Shown: one piece after another, positions 41,740-56,000 of the stretch | Layout of the letters: each line of letters opens with the position of its first letter | Numbering within the stretch: the stretch's first letter is position 1 | Source of the DNA: Neoechinorhynchus agilis | Lineage: Eukaryota; Acanthocephala | Length of the DNA: 64,000 bases | Assembly (NCBI GenBank): GCA_051530055.1 | Contig: CM121342.1 | Location: forward strand, 15,438,001-15,502,000 | Direction of reading: 5' to 3' | Position numbers and translations under genes: made by a program | Notes under the pieces: generated by a model | Seen by the model: only the letters and a program-made list of their open reading frames with translations | The model's database searches: none | What the model was told of the DNA's origin: nothing

Positions 41740-43990
41740 GAAGGTGTCTGGATGTCGCATGTTGAGGCAGGGAGGAGGAACTTGTCCTTGAAGGAGTTTT
41801 AAAGGAAAATGACCGATTGGGAGTCTTCCCTTGTTCTCCGGTTATTAAGGAAAGATTGGGCTTGGGGAAGAAAAGATTTTTGGTAGAGGGTGGTACGAGC
41901 GAGTGGGGGATGAAAAAAGTTTGGGTTACGGGTGTTTACGAGAGAAAAGTATTTAGAGATGAGGGAAGAAAATTGTGGAAGGGGTTGAAGAAGACGGAGG
42001 GCGTTTTTGGAGAAAATGGCGTGGAGGTGGGCGTCGAGGGGAGGGAGTGAAGTCCCGCATATTCTCGCTGCTCTCTTGTGGAAGGTTTCGAGGGAATGAA
42101 GAGCATTGGCGGAAAGGGCGATGAAAATGGGGGTAGGCGTATGTAAGGATAGAAAGGATGGCAGAAGGATAAAAGTGAGCAAGGTGTTTAGGGGATACGC
42201 CGAGACGCCGGAGGAGTTTGAGTAGGTATAGACGAGGATTTGCTTTAGAGAGTGTAAATGAAATGTGGGCATCCCATTTAAGGTTTTCTTGTAAAATCAG
42301 GCCCAGTATTCGGAGAGAATAGGAGCGTTGGATGGGGAGAGGGAGAGGCGCGGGGATAAGATAGCGTTTGGAAATGTGGGGGAAAAGCTCAAAAGATTTG
42401 GATAAATTTAGGGAGAGGTTTAGGGTGCAGAGCGAGGAAATGAGATGGTTGAGCTCGTCCATGGTTGTGGAGAGGGAGAGAGAGGGATATGCGATGGTAA
42501 AGACTGTGAGGTCATCTGCATAGATAAAATATTTGGTAGGGGGAGTAAGGGGATGAAGGTAATTTAGAAAAACGTCAAAGAGGAGAAGGGAAAGTACGGC
42601 GCCTTGGGGGACCCCTTTAAATATGGGCAAAGAGGAAGAACAAGAAGCACCACATTGGATATGGTGTTCGCGGTTGGAGAGGAAAGAGTAAATCCAAGCG
42701 AGTTGCAAAGTTGGGAGACCAAAGGAAGCACATGCTTGGTGGAGAAGGAGTGATCTACCTACTCGAACGCCCTGGAAATATCCAGTTGCACGAGACGGAC
42801 GGTTAATGCTGGATTGGCATCTAAGCTGTGCACAAGCGTAACATAGATGCAGAGGAGGGCATCAGAGCAAGAGCAATTGGGACGGAAAGCGAATTGGGAA
42901 GGGAGATGTTTTTGAGGAAGAAGGGAAGTAGGCGGGGTTTAAAACATTTTTCTAAGATTTTAGAGAAAGAGAGGATAGAGATGGGCCGAAATCCTCTGCA
43001 TCTATGTTACGCTTGTGCACAGCTTAGATGCCAATCCAGCATTAACCGTCCGTCTCGTGCAACTGGATATTTCCAGGGCGTTCGAGTAGGTAGATCACTC
43101 CTTCTCCACCAAGCATGTGCTTCCTTTGGTCTCCCAACTTTGCAACTCGCTTGGATTTACTCTTTCCTCTCCAACCGCGAACACCATATCCAATAAGCAA
43201 CGAGCTAGGAAAGATGAGAGAGCGAGGGCGGGATCGGCAGTTTGTTAAAATCGCCCAATATGATGAAGTGATATGAGGAAGTGGAAAGTAGGTCAGTAAA
43301 TAGGTGGTCTATTTGTTGAAGTGTGTTGGAGATGTTTGAGGAAGGAGGGCGAGAAAGGCCAGCGATAGAGATCTTACGTTGGCCATTGCGGAGGGGGAGA
43401 TGAAGTTGGATGTGAAGCCATTCAAGATCGTAGGAGATGAAAAGGTAGGGTGAAGAGCAATGGTAAGGGAGAGGCGCGGATGAAGATCGATATGCCTCCC
43501 CCGTTTCGGAAGTCCCTTGTGAGGTGAAAAGCTTGAAAGTTTGGTAGGAAGCAGATAATTTGCTATGGGGTGAGAACCATGTTTCCGTAATTACAAGGAT
43601 GTCGGCGTTGCAAGAAGAGGTCACTACATGGAGCTCATCCAGCTTGGGGAGGAGGTTGCGGATGTTAGAATAAAAGATTATTGGAAAGGGATGTTTAGAA
43701 GGGACATGAGGGGTGGACACTGACGGAGAGGGTTGAAGCTGCGCAGAGAGAGAAGGGATGGGAGTTGACCGATGGGGTAGTTCGGGGGTAATGGATTCGT
43801 GGGTGGACACTGTAGTGAGGGGTGGTTTGAGTGTAGGGACCATAAGGGTGGGAACTGCGTATGCGGGATGAACTCGGGGGGGGGCAAGAGGATATTGGGA
43901 GTTGAAGAGGTGGTGGTAAGAGGTGAGGTAGTGTGTGCGTCCAAGGTATTTTTCGCTTCTGAGGGGCAAAGCAAAAATTTCCAGATTTGG
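41740..43990 (-). mobile_element. LINE (APE-type endonuclease + reverse transcriptase), rearranged
   Basis: The endonuclease/exonuclease/phosphatase domain (about 43205-43680) reads YSNIRNLLPKLDEL, ADILVITETWFS and FIILGDFN. The reverse transcriptase (about 41800-42990) reads RPISIL...SKILEK, LDISRAFE, GVPQGAVLSLLLF and YADDLTVF, with a C-terminal region carrying HKRAARICGTSLPPL. This suits the Jockey/CR1 side of APE-class LINEs. The frame shifts between 41953 and 42272 and a stop follows RAFE, so it is dead. A 203-bp inverted duplicate of an RT segment (42992-43194) lies between endonuclease and RT, where the normal linker is missing. The 5' side is cut by the satellite array near 44.0 kb. 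Confidence 0.85.
42654..43194. repeat. perfect 203-bp inverted repeat, 135-bp spacer
   Basis: 42654-42856 (ATTGGATATGG...) and 42992-43194 (...CCATATCCAAT) are exact reverse complements as read by eye, with no difference found. The spacer 42857-42991 is ordinary RT sequence (RPISIL... on the minus strand). The right arm is the out-of-place copy. Confidence 0.85.
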
Positions 43991-44021
43991 TAGGATGCAG
44001 ATTAGTAGTTATAGGCAGGCA

Positions 44022-47000
44022 AGAGTCGAGATATTGTCGAAGAACAGCGCGTTAGAGACACAACAAAATTGTTACGTCTGCTTCCATAAATATTGCGACA
44101 TCTCTGTACGAAATGCGCGTCGGAGATACAAGAACTGCGTTACATCTGCTACTATAATTATCAAGATATTGCTGTAAGAAATGCGCGTCGGAGATGCAAC
44201 AAATGCGTAATGTCTTCCTCTGCAAGTGTCGAGATATTGTTGAAGAACAGCGCGTTAGAGACACAACAAAATAGTTACGTCTGCTTCCATAAATATTGCG
44301 ACATCTCTGTACGAAATGCGCGTCGGAGATACAAGAACTGCGTTACATCTGCTTCTATAATTATCAAGATATTGCTGTAAGAAATGCGCGTCGGAGATGA
44401 AACAACTGTGTGATGTCTGCCTCTGCAAATGTCGAGATATTGTAAAAGAACAGCGCGTTAGAGACACAACAAAATTGTTACGTCTGCTTCCATAAATATT
44501 GAGATATCTCTGTACGAAATGCGCGTCGGAGATACAAGAACTGCGTTACATCTGCTTCTATAATTATCAAGATATTGCTTTAAGAAATGCGCGTCGGAGA
44601 TGCAACAAATGCGTGATGTCTATTTCTGCAAGTTTCGAGATATTGTTGAAGAACAGCGCGTTAGAGACACAACAAAATTGTTACGTCTGCTTCCATAAAT
44701 TCTGAGATATCTCGGTACGAAATGCGCGTCGGAGATACAAGAACTGCGTTACATCTGTCTCTAAAATTATCAACAAATTGCTGTAAGAAATGCGCTTCGG
44801 AGATGCAACAAATGCGTGATGTCTACCTCCTAGAGTGTCGAGATATTGTCGAAGGACAGCGCGTTAGAGACACAACAAAATTGTTACGCTTCCATAAATT
44901 TTGAGATATCTCTGTAAGAAATGCGCGTCGGAGATATAAGAACTGCGTTACATCTGCTTCTATAATTATCAAGATATTGCTGTAAGAAATGCGCGTCGGA
45001 AATACAAGAACTGCGTCACATCTGCTTCTATAATTATCAAGATATTGCTGTAAGAAATGCGCGTCGGAGTTGCAACAAATGCGTGATGTCTTCCTCTGCG
45101 AGTGTCGAGATATTGTCGAAGAATCACGCGTTAGAGACACAACAAAATTGTTACGTCTGCTACCATAAATATTGAGATATCTCTGTACGAAAGTCGCGTC
45201 GGAGATACAAGAACTGCGTTACATCTGCTTCTATAATTATCAAGATATTGCTGCAAGAAATGCGCGTCGGAGATGCAACAAATGCGTAATGTCTTCCTCT
45301 GCAAGTGTCGAGATATTGTTGAAGAACAGCGCGTTGGAGACACAACAAAATTGTTACGTCTGCTTCCATAAATATTGAGATATCTCTGTACGAAATGCGC
45401 GTCGGAGATACAAGAACTGCGTTACATCTGTCTCTATAATTAACAGGATATTGCCGTAAGAAATGCGCGTCGGAGATGCTACAACTGCGTGATGTCTGCC
45501 TCTGCAAGTGTCGAGATATTGTCGAAGAACAGCGCGTTAGAGACACAACAAAATTGTTACGTCTGCTTCCATAAATATTGCGATATCTCTGTACGAAATG
45601 CGCGTCGGAGATACAAGAACTGCGTTACATCTGCTTCTATAATTATCAAGATATTGCTGCAAGAAATGCGCGTCGGAGATGCAACAAATGCGTAATGTCT
45701 TCCTCTGCAAGTGTCGAGATATTGTTGAAGAACAGCGCGTTAGAGACACAACAAAATTGTTACGTCTGCTTCCATAAATATTGAGATATCTCTGTACGAA
45801 ATGCGCGTCAGAGATACAAGAACTGCGTTACATCTGTCTCTATAATTATCAAGATATTGCTGTAAGAAATGCGCGTCGGAGATGCAACAAATGCGTGATG
45901 TCTACCTCTGCAAGTGTCGAGATATTGTCGAAGAACAGCGCGTTAGAGACACAACAAAATTGTTACGTCTGCTTCCATAAATATTGCGATATCTCTGTAC
46001 GAAATGCGCGTCGGAGATACAAGAACTGCGTTACATCTGCTTCTATAATTATCAAGATATTGCTGTAAGAAACGCGCGTCGGAGATGCAACAAATGCGTG
46101 ATGTCTGCCTCTGCAAGTGTCGAGATATTGTTAAAGAACAGCGCGTTAGAGACACAACAAAATTGTTACGTCTGCTTCCATAAATTCTGAGATATCTCTG
46201 TACGATAAGCGCGTCGGAGATACAAGAAATGCGTTACATCTGTCTTTGTAATTATCGAGATATTGCTGTAAGAAATGCGCGTCGGAGATGTACGAATTGC
46301 GTGATGTCTGCCTCTGCAAGTGTCGAGATATTGTCGAAGAACAGCGCGTTAGAGACACAAAAAAATTGTTACGTCTGCTTCCATAAATATTTCGATATCT
46401 CTGTACGAAATGCGCGTCGGAGATACAAGAACTGCGTTACATCTGCTTGTATAATTATCAAGATATTGCTGTAAGAAATGCGCTTCGGAGATGCAACCAA
46501 AGCGTAATGTCTTCCTCTGCAAGTGTCGAGATATTGTTGAAGAACAGCGCGTTAGAGACACAACAAAATTGTTACGTCTGCTTCCATAAATATTGAGATA
46601 TCTCTGTACGAAATGCGCGTCGGAGATACAAGAACTGCGTTACATCTGTCTCTATAATTATCAAGATATTGCTGTAAGAAATGCGCGTCGGAGATGCAAC
46701 AAATGCGTGATGTCTACCTCTGCAAGTGTCGAGATATTGTCAAAGAACAGCGCGTTAGAGACACAACAAAATTGTTACGTCTGCTTCCATAAATATTGCG
46801 ATATCTCTGTACGAAATGCGCGTCGGAGATACAAGAACTGCGTTACATCTGCTTCTATAATTATCAAGATATTGCTGTAAGAAATGCGCGGCGGAGATGC
46901 AACAAATGCGTAATGTCTTCCTCTGCAAGTGTCGAGATATTGTTGAAGAACAGCGCGTTAGAGACACAAATAAATTGTTACGCTTCCATAAATTTTGAGA

Positions 47001-50000
47001 TATCTCTGTAAGAAATGCGCGTCGGAGATACAAGAACTGCGTTACATCTGCTTCTATAATTATCAAGATATTGCTGTAAGAAATGCGCGTCGGAGATGCA
47101 ACAAATGCGTAATGTCTTCCTCTGCAAGTGTCGAGATATTGTCGAAGAACAGCGCGTTAGAGACACAACAAAATTGTTACGTCTGCTTCCATAAATATTG
47201 AGATATCTCTGTACGAAATGCGCGTCGGAGATACAAGAACTGCGTTACATCTGTCTCTATAATTATCAAGATATTGCTGTAAGAAATGCGCGTCGGAGAT
47301 GCAACAACTGCGTGATGTCTGCCTCTGCAAGTGTCGAGATATTGTCGAAGAACAGCGCGTTAGAGACACAACAAAATTGTTACGTCTGCTTCCATAAATA
47401 TTGCGATATCTCTGTACGAAATGCGCGTCGGAGATGCAACAACTGCGTGATGTCTTCCTCTGCAAGTGTCGAGATATTGTTGAAGAACAGCGCGTTAGAG
47501 ACACAAATAAATTGTTACGCTTCCATAAATTTTGAGATATCTCTGTAAGAAATGCGCGTCGGAGATACAAGAACTGCGTTACATCTGCTTCTATAATTAT
47601 CAAGATATTGCTGTAAGAAATGCGCGTCGGAGATGCAACAAATGCGTAATGTCTTCCTTTGCAAGTGTCGAGATATTGTCGAAGAACCACGCGTTAGAGA
47701 CACAACAAAATTGTTACGTCTGCTTCCATAAATATTGAGATATCTCCGTACGAAATGCGCGTCGGAGATACAAGAACTGCGTTACATCTGTCTCTATAAT
47801 TATCAAGATATTGCTGTAAGAAATGCGCGTCGGAGATGCAACAACTGCGTGATGTCTGCCTCTGCAAGTGTCGAGATATTGTTGAAGAACAGCGCGTTAG
47901 AGACACAACAAAATTGTTACGTCTGCTTCGATAAATATTGAGATATCTCTGCACGAAATGCGCGTCGGAGATACAAGAACTGCGTTACATCTGCCTCCAT
48001 AATTATCAAGATATTGCTGTAAGAAATGCGCGTCGGAGATGCAACAAATGCGTGATGTCTTCCTCTGCAAGTGTCGAGATATTGTTAAAGAACAGCGCGT
48101 TATAGACACAACAATATTGTTACGTCTGCTTCCATAAATATTGAGATATCTCTGTACGAAATGCGCGTCGGAGTTACAAGAACTGCGTTACATCTGTCTC
48201 TATAATTATCAAGATATTGCTGTGAGAAATGCGCGTCGGAGATGAAACAACTGCGTGATGTCTGCCTCTGCAAGTGTCGAGATATTGTTAAAGAACAGCG
48301 CGTTAGAGACAAAAAAAAATTGTTACGTCTGCTTCCATAAATATTGAGATATCTCTGTACGAAGTGCGCGTCGGAGATACAAGAACTGCGTTACATCTTC
48401 TTCTATAATTATCAAGATATTGCTGTAAGAAATGCGATTCGGAGATGCAACAAATGCGTAATGTCTTCCTCTGCAAGGGTCGAGATATTGTTGAAGAGCA
48501 GCGCGTTCGAGACACAACAAAATTGTTACGTCTGCTTCCATAAATATTGAGATATCTCTGTACGAAATGCGCGTCGGAGATACAAGAACTGCGTTACATC
48601 TGTCTCTATAATTATCAAGATATTGCTGTAAGAAATGCGCGCCGGAGATGAAACAACTGCGTGATTTCTGCCTCTGCAAGTGTCGAGATATTGTCGAAGA
48701 ACAGCGCGTTAGACACACAACACAATTGTTATGCCTGCTTCCATAAATATTGCGATATCTCTGTACGAAATGCGCGTCGGAGATACAAGAACTGAGTTAC
48801 ATCTGCCTCTATAATTATCAAGATGATGCTGTAAGAAATGCGCGTCGGAGATGCAACAACTGCGTAATGTCTACCTCTGCAAGTGTCGAGATATTGTTAA
48901 AGAACAGCGCGTTAGACACACAACACAATTGTTATGCCTGCTTCCATAAATATTGCGATATCTCTGTACGAAATGCGCGTCGGAGATACAAGAACTGAGT
49001 TACATCTGCCTCTATAATTATCAAGATAATGCTGTAAGAATTGCGCGTCGGAGATGCAACAACTGCGTAATGTCTTCCTCTGCAAGTGTCGAGATATTGT
49101 CGAAGAACCACGCGTTTGAGACACAACAAAATTGTTACGTCTGCTTCCATAAATATTGAGATATCTCTGTAAGAAATGCGCGTCGGAGATATAAGAACTG
49201 CGTTACATCTGTCTCTATAATTATCAAGATATTACTGTAAGAAATGCGCGTCGGAAATGCAACAACTGCGTTATGTCTTCCTCTGCAAGTGTCGAGATAT
49301 TGTTGAAGAACAGCGCGTTAGAGACACAACAAAATTGTTAGATCTGCTTCCAGAAATATTGAGATATCTCTGTACGAAATGCGCGTCGGGGATACAAGAA
49401 CTGCGTTACATCTGTCTCTTTAATTATCAAGATATTGCTGTAAGAAATGCGCGCCGGAGATGCACGAATTGCGTGATGTCTGCCTCTGCAAGTGTCGAGA
49501 TATTGTTGAAGAACAGCGCGTTAGAGACACAACTAAATTGGAACGTCTGCTTCCATAAATATTGAGATATCTCTGTACGAAATGCGCCTCGGAAATGCAA
49601 CAACTGCGTGATGTCTGCCTCTGCAAGTGTCGAGATATATGGTCGAAGAACAGCGCGTTAGAGACACAACAAAATTGTTACGTCTGCTTCCATTAATATT
49701 GAGATATCTCCGTAAGAAATGCGCGTCGGAGATGCAAGAACTGCGTTACATCTGTCTCTATAATTATCAAGATATTGCCGTACGATATGCGCGTCGGAGA
49801 TGCAACAACTGCGTGATGTCTGCCTCTGCAAGTGTCGAGATATTGTTGAAGAACAGAACGTTAGAGGCACAAAATATTGTTACGTCTGCTTCCATAAATA
49901 TTGCCATATCTCTGTACGAAATGCGCGTCGGAGATACAATAACTGCGTTACATCTGCTTCTATTATTATCAAGATATTGCTGTAAGAAATGCACGTCGGA

Positions 50001-53000
50001 GATGCAACAAATGCGTAATGTCTCCCTCTGCAAGTGTCGAGATATTGTTGAAGAACAGCGCGTTACAGACACAACAAAATTGTTACGTCTGCTTCCATAA
50101 ATATTGCGATATCTCTGTACGAAAGTCGCGTCGGAGATACAATAACTGCGTTACATCTGCTTCTATAATTATCAAGATATTGCTGTAAGAAATGCGCGTC
50201 GGAGATGCAACAAATGCGTAATGTCTTCCTCTGCAAGTGTCGAGATATTGTTGAAGAACAGCGCGTTAGAGACACAACAAAATTGTTACGTCTGCCTCCA
50301 TAAATATTGAGATATCTCTTTACGAAATGCGCATCGGAGATACAAGAACTGCGTTACATCTGCTTCTATAATTATCAAGATATTGCTGTAAGAAATGCGC
50401 GTCGAAGATGCAACAAATGCGTAATGTCTTCCTCTGCAAGTGTCGAGATATTGTTGAAGAACAGCGCGTTAGAGACACAACAAAATTGTTACGTCTGCTT
50501 CCATAAATATTGAGATATCTCTGTACGAAATGCGCGTCGGAGTTGCAAGAACTGCGTTACATCTGTCTCTAAAATTATCAAGATATTGCTGTGAGAAATG
50601 CGCGCCGGAGATGCAACAACTGCGTGATGTCTGCCTCTGCAAGTGTCGAGATATTGTTAAAGAACAGCGCGTTAGAGACAAAACAAAATTGTTACGTCTG
50701 CTTCCATAAATATTGAGATATCTCTGTACGAAGTGCGCGTCGGAGATACAAGAACTGCGTTACATCTGCTTCTATAATTATCAAGATATTGCTGTTGGAA
50801 ATGCGCTTCGGAGATGAAACGAAAGCGTAATGTCTTCCTCTGCAAGTGTCGAGATATTGTGAAAGAGCAGCGCGTTAGAGACACAAAAAAATTGTTACGT
50901 CTGCTTCCATAAATTCTGAGATATCTCTGTACGAAATACGCGTCGACGATACAAGAACTACGTTACATCTGTCTCTATAATTAACAAGATATTGTTGTTA
51001 GAAATGCGCGTCGGAGATGAAACAACTGCGTGATGTCTACCTCTGCAAGTGTCGAGATATTGTCGAAATACAGCTCGTTAGAGACACAACAAAATTGTTA
51101 CGTCTGCTTCCATAAATATTGCGATATCTCTGTACGAAATGCGCGTCGGAGAAACAAGAACTGCGTTACATCTGCTTCTATAATTATCAAGATATTGTTG
51201 TTGGAAATGCGCTTCGGAGATGAAACGAAAGCGTAATGTCTTCCTCTGCAAGTGTCGAGATATTGTTGAAGAACAGCGCGTTAGAGACACAACAAAATTG
51301 TTACGTCTGCTTCCATAAATATTGAGATATCTCTTTACGAAATGCGCGCCGGAGATACAAGAACTGCGTTACATCTGTCTCTATAATTATCAAGATATTG
51401 CTGTAAGAAATGCGCGTCGGAGAGGCAACAACTGCGTGATGTCTGCCTCTGCAAGTGTCGATATATTGCTAAAGAACAGCGCGTTAGAGACACAACAAAA
51501 TTGTTACGTCTGCTTCCATAAATATTGCGATATCTCTGTACGAAATGCGCGTCGGAGATACAAGAACTGCGTTACATCTGTCTCTATAATTATCAAGATA
51601 TTGCTGTAAGAAATGCACGTCGGAGATGCAACAAATGCGTAATGTCTCCTTCTGCAAGTGTCGAGATATTGTCGTAGAACAGCGCGTTAGAGACACAACA
51701 AAAATGTTACGTCTGCTTCCAAAAATATTGCGATATCTCTGTACGAAATGCGCGTCGGAGATACAAGAACTGCGTTACATCTGCTTCTATAATTATCAAG
51801 ATATTGCTGTTGGAAATGCGCTTCGGAGATGAAACGAAAGCGTAATGTCTTCCTCTGCAAGTGTCGAGATATTGTGAAAGAGCAGCGCGTAAAAGACACA
51901 AAAAAATTGTTACGTCTGCTTCCATAAATTCTGTGATATCTCTGTACGAAATACGCGTCGGAGATACAAGAACTACGTTACATCTGTCTCTATAATTAAC
52001 AATGTATTGTTGTTAGAAATGCGCGTCGGAGATGAAACAACTGCGTGATGTCTACCTCTGCAAGTGTCGAGATATTGTCGAAGAACAGCTCGTTAGAGAC
52101 ACAACAAAATTGTTACGTCTGCTTCCATAAATATTGCGATATCTCTGTACGAAATGCGCGTCGGAGATACAAGAACTGCGTTACATCTGCTTCTATAATT
52201 ATCAAGATATTGCTGTTGGAAATGCGCTTCGGAGATGAAACGAAAGCGTAATGTCTTCCTCTGCAAGTGTCGAGATATTGTTGAAGAACAGCGCGTTAGA
52301 GACAAAACAAAATTGTTACGTCTGCTTCCATAAATATTGAGATATCTCTTTACGAAATGCGCGCCGGAGATACAAGAACTGCGTTAAATCTGTATCTTTA
52401 ATTATCAAGATATTGCTGTAAGAAATGCGCTTCGGAGAGGCAACAACTGCGTGATGTCTGCCTCTGCAAGTGTCGATATATTGCTAAAGAACAGCGCGTT
52501 AGAGACACAACAAAATTGTTACGTCTGCTTCCATAAATATTGCGATATCTCTGTACGAAATGCGCGTCGGAGATACAAGAACTGCGTTACATCTGTCTAT
52601 AATTATCAAGATATTGCTGTAAGAAATGCGCGTCGCAGATGCAACAAATGCGTGATGTCTACCTCTGCAAGTGTCGAGATATTGTCAAAGAACAGCGCGC
52701 CAGAGACACAACAAAATTGTTACGTCTGCTTCCATAAATATTGCGATATCTCTGTACGAAATGCGCGTCGGAGATGCAAGAACTGCGTTACATCTGCTTC
52801 TATAATTATCAAGATATTGCTGTAAGAAATGCGCGTCGGAGATGCAACAAATGCGAAATGTCTTCCTCTGCAAGTGTCGAGATATTGTTGAAGAACAGCG
52901 CGTTAGAGACACAACAAAATTGTTACGTCTGCTTCCATAAATATTGCGATATCTCTGTACGAAATGCGCGTCGGAGATACAAGAACTGCGTTACATCTGC

Positions 53001-56000
53001 TTCTATAATTATCAAGATATTGCTGTAAGAAATGCGCGTCGGAGATGCAACAAATGCGTAATGTCTTCCTCTGCCAGTGTCGAGATATTGTTGAAGAACA
53101 GCGCGTTAGAGACATAACAAAATTGTTACGTCTGCTTCCATAAATATTGAGATATCTCTGTACGAAATGCGCGTCGGAGATACAATAACTGCGTTACATC
53201 TGCTTCTATTATTATCAAGATATTGCTGTAAGAAATGCACGTCGGAGATGCAACAAATGCGTAATGTCTCCCTCTGCAAGTGTCGAGATATTGTTGAAGA
53301 ACAGCGCGTTACAGACACAACAAAATTGTTACGTCTGCTTCCATAAATATTGCGATATCTCTGTACGAAAGTCGCGTCGGAGATACAATAACTGCGTTAC
53401 ATCTGCTTCTATAATTATCAAGATATTGCTGTAAGAAATGCGCGTCGGAGATGCAACAAATGCGTAATGTCTTCCACTGCAAGTGTCGAGATATTGTTGA
53501 AGAACAGCGCGTTAGAGACACAACAAAATTGTTACGTCTGCTTCCATAAATATTGAGATATCTCTTTACGAAATGCGCGTCGGAGATACAAGAACTGCGT
53601 TACATCTGCTTCTATAATTATCAAGATATTGCTGTAAGAAATGCGCGTCGGAGATGCAACAAATGCGTAATGTCTTCCTCTGCAAGTGTCGAGATATTGT
53701 CGAAGAACAGCGCGTTAGAGACACAACAAAATTGTTACGTCTGCTTCCATAAATATTGAGATATCTCTGTACGAAATGCGCGTCGGAGATACAAGAACTG
53801 CGTTACATCTGTCTCTAAAATTATCAAGATATTGCTGTAAGAAATGCGCGTCGGAGATGCAACAACTGCGTGATGTCTGCCTCTGCAAGTGTCGAGATAT
53901 TGTTAAAGAACAGCGCGTAAGAGACAAAACAAAATTGTTACGTCTGCTTCCATAAATATTGAGATATCTCTGTACGAAATGCGCGTCGGAGATACAAGAA
54001 CTGCGTTACATCTGTCTCTATAATTATCAAGATATTGCTGTAAGAAATGCGCGTCGGAGATGCAACAAATGCGTGATGTCTACCTCTGCAAGTGTCGAGA
54101 TATTGTCGTAGAACAGCGCGTTAGAGACACAACAAAAATGTTACGTCTGCTTCCAAAAATATTGCGATATCTCTGTACGAAATGCGCGTCGGAGATACAA
54201 GAACTGCGTTACATCTGCTTCTATAATTATCAAGATATTGCTGTTGGAAATGCGCTTCGGAGATAAACGAAAGCGTAATGTCTTCCTCTGCAAGTGTCGA
54301 GATATTGTGAAAGAGCAGCGCGTTAGAGACACAAAAAAATTGTTACGTCTGCTTCCATAAATTCTGTGATATCTCTGTACGAAATACGCGTCGGAGATAC
54401 AAGAACTACGTTACATCTGTCTCTATAATTAACAAGATATTGTTGTTAGAAATGCGCGTCGGAGATGAAACAACTGCGTGATGTCTACCTCTGCAAGTGT
54501 CGAGATATTGTCGAAGAACAGCTCGTTAGAGACACAACAAAATTGTTACGTCTGCTTCCATAAATATTGCGATATCTCTGTACGAAATGCGCGTCGGAGA
54601 TACAAGAACTGCGTTACATCTGCTTCTATAATTATCAAGATATTGCTGTTGGAAATGCGCTTCGGAGATGAAACGAAAGCGTAATGTCTTCCTCTGCAAG
54701 TGTCGAGATATTGTTGAAGAACAGCGCGTTAGAGACACAACAAAATTGTTACGTCTGCTTCCATAAATATTGAGATATCTCTTTACGAAATGCGCGCCGG
54801 AGATACAAGAACTGCGTTACATCTGTCTCTATAATTATCAAGATATTGCTGTAAGAAATGCGCGTCGGAGATGCAACAACTGCGTGATGTCTGCCTCTGC
54901 AAGTGTCGATATATTGCTAAAGAACAGCGCGTTAGAGACACAACAAAATTGTTACGTCTGCTTCCATAAATATTGCGATATCTCTGTACGAAATGCGCGT
55001 CGGAGATACAAGAACTGCGTTACATCTGTCTCTATAATTATCAAGATATTGCTGTAAGAAATGCGCGTCGGAGATGCAACAAATGCGTGATGTCTACCTC
55101 TGCAAGTGTCGAGATATTGTCGAAGAACAGCGCGTTAGAGACACAACAAAATTGTTACGTCTGCTTCCATAAATATTGCGATATCTCTGTACGAAATGCG
55201 CGTCGGAGATACAAGAACTGCGTTACATCTGCTTCTATAATTATCAAGATATTGCTGTTGGAAATGCGCTTCGGAGATGAAACAAAAGCGTAATGTCTTC
55301 CTCTGCAAGTGTCGAGATATTGTTGAAGAACAGCGCGTTAGAGACACAACAAAATTGTTACGTCTGCTTCCATAAATATTGAGATATCTCTTTACGAAAT
55401 GCGCGCCGGAGATACAAGAACTGCGTTACATCTGTCTCTATAATTATCAAGATATTGCTGTAAGAAATGCGCGTCGGAGAGGCAACAACTGCGTGATGTC
55501 TGCCTCTGCAAGTGTCGATATATTGCTAAAGAACAGCGCGTTAGAGACACAACAAAATTGTTACGTCTGCTTCCATAAATATTGCGATATCTCTGTACGA
55601 AATGCGCGTCGGAGATACAAGAACTGCGTTACATCTGTCTCTATAATTATCAAGATATTGCTGTAAGAAATGCGCGTCGGAGATGCAACAAATGCGTGAT
55701 GTCTACCTCTGCAAGTGTCGAGATATTGTCAAAGAACAGCGCGCCAGAGACACAACAAAATTGTTACGTCTGCTTCCATAAATATTGCGATATCTCTGTA
55801 CGAAATGCGCGTCGGAAATGCAAGAACTGCGTTACATCTGCTTCTATAATTATCAAGATATTGCTGTAAGAAATGCGCGTCGGAGATGCAACAAATGCGA
55901 AATGTCTTCCTCTGCAAGTGTCGAGATATTGTTGAAGAACAGCGCGTTAGAGACACAACAAAATTGTTACGTCTGCTTCCATAAATATTGCGATATCTCT

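Noticed and set aside
42654-42856. Link between the 203-bp inverted arm and the 203-bp satellite unit
   Set aside because: The lengths agree but the sequences are unrelated (LINE reverse transcriptase versus satellite).
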